Source: Candidatus Acetothermia bacterium
Lineage (GTDB): Bacteria; Bipolaricaulota; Bipolaricaulia; Bipolaricaulales; Bipolaricaulaceae
Reading direction: 5' to 3'
DNA length: 5,269 nt
Assembly: GCA_023255835.1 (NCBI GenBank)
Contig: JAGDVW010000073.1
Location: forward strand, 17,359-22,627
Shown here: in pieces, positions 1 through 5,269 of the stretch
Numbering within the stretch: position 1 is the first letter of the stretch
How the letters are laid out: each line of letters opens with the position of its first letter
Translations under genes and position numbers: made by a program
The notes under the pieces: generated by a model
What the model was told of the DNA's origin: nothing
The model's database searches: none
The model's input: the letters and a program-made list of their open reading frames with translations, nothing else

Positions 1-1908
<1,908 letters not shown>

Positions 1909-1944
1909 CGCCCACCTTTCCAAACCAAAGGGCGGGAAGTTGCG

Positions 1945-1963
1945 CTGGGGGCCGTTCCCCCGG
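1945..1963 (+). terminator. GC-rich hairpin after gyrB, possible terminator
   Basis: A 7-bp stem forms between positions 1945-1951 (CTGGGGG) and 1957-1963 (CCCCCGG), with one G-U pair and a 5-base loop. It lies 37 bases after the gyrB stop and 18 bases before the tRNA. The following bases are AAAATACTTTT, so the U-run is short and delayed. It is at best a weak intrinsic terminator. It could instead be a structure in a gyrB-tRNA read-through transcript, marking the processing zone of the tRNA precursor. The rest of the 72-base spacer shows no convincing promoter. Confidence 0.35.
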
Positions 1964-1980
1964 AAAATACTTTTGCCCTT

Positions 1981-2056
1981 GGGGGCGTAGCTCAGCTGGG
2001 AGAGCGCTGGCATGGCATGCCAGAGGTCACGGGTTCAAGTCCCGTCGCCTCCACCA
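1981..2056 (+). tRNA. tRNA-Ala, anticodon GGC
   Basis: A complete 76-base cloverleaf including an encoded CCA end (2054-2056). The acceptor stem is 1981-1987 with 2046-2052 and contains the G3:U70 wobble pair (1983:2050), the main identity element for alanyl-tRNA synthetase. The D stem is GCTC/GAGC (1990-1993 with 2002-2005). The anticodon stem is CTGGC/GCCAG (2007-2011 with 2019-2023), with loop ATGGCAT and anticodon GGC at 2014-2016, which reads GCC and GCU alanine codons. The T stem is ACGGG/CCCGT (2029-2033 with 2041-2045), with loop TTCAAGT (2034-2040), placing A57 at 2037 and A58 at 2038. Stems are almost entirely GC, as expected for a GC-rich and possibly thermophilic genome. It is co-directional with gyrB, and the convergent hydrolase gene ends three bases away. 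Confidence 0.97.
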
Positions 2057-2059
2057 GCC

Positions 2060-3328
2060 TCACGGAGAAGGCCCGACGATCCTTATCGGGGTGGAGACGA
2101 AAAGCTTTCCGAGGGCCGTGACGAATTCTAGCTCCAAGAAAACCCCGATGAAATTTTCCCGGGGCGTGAGGAACACAGTCCAAACCGGGCCTGTTTCCCA
2201 AAGTTCTTGGCCCTCCCAGCGGCTTTGGCGCAGATCGGGTGCTGGGGAAGAGGCCTGCCAGAGCCTCGCTGTCGCCGGCTGATCCGCCTGGACCGAAAGG
2301 ACAGCCCTCTTTCCCTCCCAGCCCCACTCCGCCCGCACTCCGGGAAGTTCAAATCCTTGGGCCGCGGCCCGAGCGAACGTGGCCACACTCGGCAGCACCC
2401 GTGGGATATCGAGCACATTGTGGCCAGCGTTGGGAACGACCAAAAGGAGTTTGGGTTCGGGAAGCCCAGACCAGTAAAGGCTTGTGGCGTCTGAGGCCCA
2501 ATAGGGGTCGTTGGACCCAATGATCACCAGCTTGGGCATGGTGTAAGCATAGCGGTAGGAATAGGGATCCACCATCCAGGCCAGGCGAGCCCCTTTTGCC
2601 CCCGCTTCGAAAAGCGCGGTGAGACCGCGGGCCGCGTAATCCCGGAGCATGGTCGACGGACCCCCGAAAAGCTCTCTTTGTCGCGCAATTTGGTTGGGAA
2701 AATCCAGGAAATCGAAGACGATGGGGATGATCCCCAAAACGCGTTCCGGTGTGGCTGCGGCGACAAGATACGTGGTCCAACCCCGCTTGGAGGCCCCGGC
2801 CACCACAAACCCGCGGACCCTCGTTCCCTGCCCCTCAAGGACCGCGGAGATCGCATCCATGGCGGAGAGGACACTTCTGGCCATGGGAAAAAGAAGGGGC
2901 CAGTCCGACTCGCCGGTTTTTAGGTACTGCTCGAAGGTATAGGCGATCAAGGCGTCCTCGCGCAACCCAAAGAGGGGCTGATTGGGAACGGAATTCAAAA
3001 CTGCAACTCGCAATCCAGAAAGTCCAGCCATGGTGAGCCCCAAAAGGGGGTCGCCGGGATTCGGATCCCCGGTGACATAAAGGAGGACCACGTCTGCTAT
3101 AACCAAGCTCTGGGGCTCGATGAGGAGGACCCGATGCTCCCAGGGGAAGCCCCGCCAAATTTGCGAGCGAAGGCGAAGCTCCAAAATTTTCCCCGGTTCC
3201 CCTGTTTGGGCGCGCACCTCTTCCCAGCGGGCTTGGCCGGCGGAGGCCTCAAGATAGGCGAAAAACTCCTGTGGCGGCTGGCCCAGCCCCAAGACCGAAA
3301 ACAAAAGTAAAAGGAAAAGTCCCCGCAT
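2060..3328 (-). CDS. secreted alpha/beta hydrolase, PhoPQ-activated pathogenicity-related (PqaA) family
   Basis: A 422-residue exported protein of the PqaA family (Pfam PhoPQ_related). These are predicted alpha/beta hydrolases with no firmly known substrate; the Salmonella member is PhoP-regulated. Seen: a signal peptide (MRG followed by a Leu/Phe-rich core, probable cleavage near GLG|QPP) with no lipobox Cys. The nucleophile motif GASKRGWTTY has S180, the acid candidate is D274 in GSNDPYW, and the His is H303 in NAGHN. DPYSYR (254-259) and the C-terminal beta-rich part (about 320-422, with DLRQSRWEG and the ending STPIRIVGP) also fit the family. The triad assignment is by motif and spacing. 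The start at 3328 was chosen because it directly precedes the signal peptide and has a Shine-Dalgarno sequence. An upstream in-frame start at 3469 would add 47 hydrophilic residues, bury the signal peptide and overlap the divergent gene. The gene stands alone, convergent with the tRNA and divergent from the downstream operon. No PhoP box was seen. Confidence 0.88.
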   Translation of the reverse strand: MRGLFLLLLFSVLGLGQPPQEFFAYLEASAGQARWEEVRAQTGEPGKILELRLRSQIWRGFPWEHRVLLIEPQSLVIADVVLLYVTGDPNPGDPLLGLTMAGLSGLRVAVLNSVPNQPLFGLREDALIAYTFEQYLKTGESDWPLLFPMARSVLSAMDAISAVLEGQGTRVRGFVVAGASKRGWTTYLVAAATPERVLGIIPIVFDFLDFPNQIARQRELFGGPSTMLRDYAARGLTALFEAGAKGARLAWMVDPYSYRYAYTMPKLVIIGSNDPYWASDATSLYWSGLPEPKLLLVVPNAGHNVLDIPRVLPSVATFARAAAQGFELPGVRAEWGWEGKRAVLSVQADQPATARLWQASSPAPDLRQSRWEGQELWETGPVWTVFLTPRENFIGVFLELEFVTALGKLFVSTPIRIVGPSP

Positions 3329-3330
3329 AG

Positions 3331-3339
3331 CTCCCCCTT
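3331..3339 (-). promoter_or_regulatory. ribosome binding site of the PqaA-family hydrolase
   Basis: On the minus strand AAGGGGGAG lies two bases before the ATG at 3328. This supports the internal start and the exported form over the longer reading from 3469. A small inverted repeat (CCCTC/GAGGG, about 3340-3351) sits just upstream and could form a weak hairpin in the leader. Confidence 0.6.
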
Positions 3340-3368
3340 CCCTCGGGAGGGTAAAACCAGCGCCGCCC

Positions 3369-3397
3369 TTCCCGATATCATGGGCCGGGAGTATCAT
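3369..3397 (+). promoter_or_regulatory. candidate sigma-70-type promoter of the small-protein/mtfA operon
   Basis: TATCAT at 3392-3397 matches the -10 consensus at five of six positions. A poor -35 (TTCCCG, 3369-3374, three of six) lies 17 bases upstream. Transcription would begin near 3404, giving a leader of only about ten bases with the Shine-Dalgarno at its very 5' end. A second TATCAT lies at 3376-3381, so the true -10 or an operator could be there instead. No good promoter for the divergent hydrolase was found in the same 85-base gap, although the reverse of the downstream hexamer reads TATGAT (3398-3393). Confidence 0.35.
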
Positions 3398-3404
3398 AAC
3401 TTGT

Positions 3405-3411
3405 GAGGGGG
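3405..3411 (+). promoter_or_regulatory. ribosome binding site of the small exported protein
   Basis: GAGGGGG ends two bases before the ATG at 3414; its GAGG core leaves five bases to the start. It supports the ATG at 3414 as the start of a protein with a clean signal peptide. Confidence 0.55.
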
Positions 3412-3413
3412 TT

Positions 3414-3806
3414 ATGAGAGGCTTTTTAGCTGTTCTTTTAGTTTCAGTGGGCGTTTCCGCGCTAGCCATGGATTTGAATGGAAGCTGGAGTTCTTCTTTG
3501 ACCTTTGGTCAGGCGGTCCTCCCGGCAAACACCTTCACCCTCCGGCTCAGTGCCAACCCCTGGGAGATCCAGGGTGTTTGGAGCTTCCAGGGCCTGGCCC
3601 TGATTGGCCAAAGCTTTACTTTCCATAGTGAGCTTGGGCCCCTCCGCTTGGGGGTGGGAGCGAACTTTAAACCGGCTGTGGGGATGAACTTCGGGCAAGT
3701 CCTGAGCCAAAACATGAGTTGGTCCGGGGGGTTCGCCTCCTTTGAGCTCAGGTTGGGGAATCTCATCCTTAGCCTCACCTTGGCTTTCGGGCCCGCGGAG
3801 CGGTGA
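3414..3806 (+). CDS. small exported beta-rich protein of unknown function
   Basis: I do not recognise a named family for this 130-residue protein. Seen: a signal peptide at residues 1-18 (Met-Arg-Gly, hydrophobic core, ending SALA before Met-Asp), so it should be exported; no Cys is present and so no lipobox. The mature part of about 112 residues is Gly/Ser/Phe/Leu-rich with alternating polar and hydrophobic residues, for example TFTLRLSA, FTFHSELGPLRLGVG, FASFELRLG and LILSLTLAF. This suggests several amphipathic beta strands, as in beta-sandwich or outer-membrane-barrel segments. It is short for a complete barrel and could be an oligomer subunit. Coding support comes from the RBS, the signal peptide and coupling to the next gene: its TGA overlaps the GTG start of the MtfA-like gene in GTGA at 3803-3806. 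It is the first gene of a two-gene operon divergent from a secreted hydrolase. Confidence 0.75.
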   Translation: MRGFLAVLLVSVGVSALAMDLNGSWSSSLTFGQAVLPANTFTLRLSANPWEIQGVWSFQGLALIGQSFTFHSELGPLRLGVGANFKPAVGMNFGQVLSQNMSWSGGFASFELRLGNLILSLTLAFGPAER

Positions 3807-4555
3807 GCGCGTTTCGACGCTGGCGCCGCTCCCGTCTTGCCCGTCGCCCGTTTCCCCCGTCCTGGGAACCTCTCCTTTTGCGCGTGCCCATATACCCCTG
3901 GCTTCCTCCCCAGGACCAAGTGGAACTTCGTCAGCACATAAAAATCTTCCTCGCGGAGAAAAAATTCGAGGCTGCGGCCGGGTTCGAGGTGGACGAAGGA
4001 GTCCAGGTGGTGGTCGCTGCTAACGCTTGCCTTCTCCTCCTCCACCGGGAAACCGATTATTTCCCGTTTTTGCGCACGGTGGTGGTTTATCCCACGCTCT
4101 ATGTGGCCCGTTATACGCGGCCTGGGCCGGCGGGCGTGGTGGAGGAAGGGATGGAGGTGCGGGCTGGCGAATCCTGGCCTTTGGGGACGGTGGTCCTCGC
4201 CTGGGATGCGGTTTTGGGGGCGGGATTCGGCCCGGGCGCGCGGAACGTGGTGGTCCACGAGTTCGCCCACCAGCTCGACCTCGAGGATGGCGCCATGCAG
4301 GGCTCGCCCGTCCTGCCCCCAGAACTCCTAAAACCTTGGCAAGAGATCTTCTTTGCGGAATACGAACGCCTCCGGGCCTCCCCCTGGCCCACCCCCCTTG
4401 CCTTGGGCTTGGCAAACCCCGCGGAATTTTTTGCGCTTTCTGTGGAGCTCTTCTTCTCGGACCCACAGAGCCTTAAGCAGCATCATCCCGCGCTTTACCA
4501 GCTCCTCTCCCGCTACTTCCACCAGGACTCCCTGGCCCTACTCCGCCGGGCCTAG
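3803..4555 (+). CDS. mtfA: MtfA-family zinc-dependent peptidase (M90)
   Basis: A 250-residue homologue of MtfA, a cytoplasmic zinc metallopeptidase. In E. coli MtfA binds the glucose repressor Mlc and has aminopeptidase activity; the physiological substrate in other bacteria is unknown. Seen: HEFAH at 152-156 (zinc ligands H152 and H156, catalytic E153) followed by QLD, and E208 in NPAEFF, matching the third ligand position (E212) of E. coli MtfA as I align them. The family N-terminal segment (Trp21, then PIYPWLPP and an E-L-R helix near 41-43), the beta segment VVVYP near 93-97 and SVELFF (213-218) also fit. There is no signal peptide or membrane segment. The start is GTG, overlapping the upstream TGA by four bases, with GGAG at 3797-3800 unusually close; initiation probably relies on coupling. 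Starts after residue 20 would cut conserved sequence. Without evidence for Mlc or a PTS here, the E. coli role should not be transferred. The 3' end overlaps the convergent methyltransferase gene by 18 bases. Confidence 0.9.
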   Translation: MSAFRRWRRSRLARRPFPPSWEPLLLRVPIYPWLPPQDQVELRQHIKIFLAEKKFEAAAGFEVDEGVQVVVAANACLLLLHRETDYFPFLRTVVVYPTLYVARYTRPGPAGVVEEGMEVRAGESWPLGTVVLAWDAVLGAGFGPGARNVVVHEFAHQLDLEDGAMQGSPVLPPELLKPWQEIFFAEYERLRASPWPTPLALGLANPAEFFALSVELFFSDPQSLKQHHPALYQLLSRYFHQDSLALLRRA

Positions 4556-5269
4556 TTCTTCCTCGGCAAAGGCGGCCTCTTCCGTCCGGCCCACGAGGGC
4601 CTTGCGGGCGGAGACGAGGTAGCCGGTGAAGCCCACCATCCGCTCAAGAGGCCGCACACCCTCCCTTTCCCGGACGAGCATTTTTCTCTCCCAAAGCTCC
4701 ACGGCCTCGATCCACACGAACCCATTTTCCGCCAAGGCCTTCACCGCCTGCTTCAATTGCTCCGCGGTGGGGACGATGAGGGCCAAGGGCCTTCCCGGGG
4801 CCAAGGCCTCCCGGGCCGGGGGGATCGCCTCCCAGGGCGTGGGCAAATCCAAAAAAACCGCGTCTACATCGGAAACGGGGAAGGGCTGGCCGGCCTCGAG
4901 GATCTGGGCCTCCACCCGCTCGGCGTACCCCAGCTTTTGGATGTTCTGCATGGCGTTATAGAGGAAATCGGGCCGGCGATCGAAGGTGTAGACTTTTCCT
5001 TGGGGCCCCACGAGCTGAGCCAAAAGGATGGTGAAGGCCCCTGAACCCGTTCCCATCTCGATGACCCGCGCGCCCGGAAAAAGATCCAAGGCCAAAACGA
5101 GCCAGCCCGCGTCCTTGGGGTAAACGATCTGGGTTTGGCGGTGGACCTTCATCATCCGGTCGGCGATGCGCGGCCGAAAGGCCACAAAAGGGTGTCCAGT
5201 GGAGGAGAAGACCTGGCTTCCCTCGGGTTTCCCGGCCACCTCGTCGTGGCGGATGACCCCGCGGTGGGA
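4538..5269 (-). CDS. trmI: tRNA (adenine-58-N1)-methyltransferase TrmI, 5'-truncated by the window edge
   Basis: This SAM-dependent enzyme makes m1A58 in the T-loop of tRNAs as a cytoplasmic homotetramer; in Thermus thermophilus it is needed for growth at high temperature. The visible 243 residues include the N-terminal family segment GVIRHDEVAGKPEGS, QTQIVYPKD (about 46-53), SAM motif I VIEMGTGSGAF (about 69-79), the acidic ribose-binding region FDRRP (about 96-100), catalytic DLPTPW (Asp about 141) and the C-terminal MVGFTGYLVSARK. The frame stays open from a GTG at 5239 to 5269, and those extra codons match the family, so the GTG is internal. The true start lies beyond the window; perhaps only about ten residues are missing, since bacterial TrmI proteins are about 255-280 long. 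It is convergent with, and overlaps, the MtfA-like gene. The expected substrate base is present in the tRNA-Ala of this window at position 2038. Confidence 0.93.
   Translation of the reverse strand, partial: SHRGVIRHDEVAGKPEGSQVFSSTGHPFVAFRPRIADRMMKVHRQTQIVYPKDAGWLVLALDLFPGARVIEMGTGSGAFTILLAQLVGPQGKVYTFDRRPDFLYNAMQNIQKLGYAERVEAQILEAGQPFPVSDVDAVFLDLPTPWEAIPPAREALAPGRPLALIVPTAEQLKQAVKALAENGFVWIEAVELWERKMLVREREGVRPLERMVGFTGYLVSARKALVGRTEEAAFAEEELGPAE

Noticed and set aside
1940..1968. TTGCGC (1940-1945) and GAAAAT (1963-1968) as a tRNA promoter
   Set aside because: Spacing is 17 bases, but both boxes are poor and overlap the hairpin; too weak to call.
1981..2150. tRNA as an attachment site for an integrated element
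   Set aside because: No integrase, no repeat of the tRNA 3' end elsewhere in the window, and the adjacent gene has the same composition as its neighbours.
1992..2327. A 111-codon minus-strand frame ending in VEATGLEPVTSGMPCQRS
   Set aside because: The C-terminal part is the antisense translation of the tRNA (the ATGLEPVTS-like string is a well-known artefact of reading tRNA genes backwards), and the rest overlaps the hydrolase gene in another frame.
3329..3469. Upstream in-frame start giving a 469-residue hydrolase
   Set aside because: It would place 47 polar residues before an evident signal peptide and overlap the divergent gene, and it lacks the well-placed Shine-Dalgarno found before 3328.
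4027..4476. A 149-codon plus-strand Gly/Arg-rich frame inside the MtfA-like gene
   Set aside because: Composition is that of an out-of-frame reading of GC-rich DNA; the MtfA frame carries HEFAH and NPAEFF.
5237..5239. GTG as the start of the TrmI homologue
   Set aside because: The frame remains open to the window edge and the extra codons encode HRGVIRHDE, which matches the family N-terminal segment; the gene is cut by the window instead.

Overview
This is a compact, GC-rich bacterial chromosomal segment with five protein genes and one tRNA gene. Intergenic gaps are very short. GyrB is the bacterial type IIA topoisomerase subunit in its compact form, without the large C-terminal insertion of enterobacterial GyrB. 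The m1A58 tRNA methyltransferase, the almost fully GC-paired tRNA stems and the protein composition (rich in Glu/Arg/Leu/Pro) fit a thermophile or a relative of one. The combination of a short secreted beta-rich protein, tight packing and GC-rich codons resembles lineages such as Candidatus Bipolaricaulota. That placement is only an impression and cannot be proven from this window. No mobile element, CRISPR array, integrase or other sign of an accessory island was seen.

Layout: (1) Positions 1-1908, plus strand, gyrB, apparently complete, with its ATG at the first base of the window. (2) Positions 1909-1980 are a 72-base spacer holding one GC-rich hairpin. (3) Positions 1981-2056 are tRNA-Ala(GGC) with encoded CCA. 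(4) Positions 2060-3328, minus strand, encode a secreted alpha/beta hydrolase of the PhoPQ-activated pathogenicity-related (PqaA) family, whose stop codon lies three bases from the tRNA 3' end. (5) Positions 3329-3413 are a divergent intergenic region with two TATCAT hexamers. (6) Positions 3414-4555, plus strand, are a two-gene operon: a 130-residue exported beta-rich protein of unknown function, then an MtfA-family (M90) zinc peptidase, joined by a GTGA start/stop overlap. (7) Positions 4538-5269, minus strand, are a TrmI-type tRNA (adenine-58-N1)-methyltransferase, 5'-incomplete at the window edge and overlapping the mtfA 3' end by 18 bases.

Functionally most of this is housekeeping: DNA supercoiling, tRNA, and tRNA modification. 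The local tRNA-Ala carries the A58 that the TrmI homologue is expected to methylate. The less ordinary part is the middle: a secreted hydrolase transcribed divergently from an exported small protein that is translationally coupled to an MtfA-like peptidase. No established pathway joins these three. The small-protein/MtfA pair is the best candidate here for something undescribed, but the evidence is only gene order and coupling.
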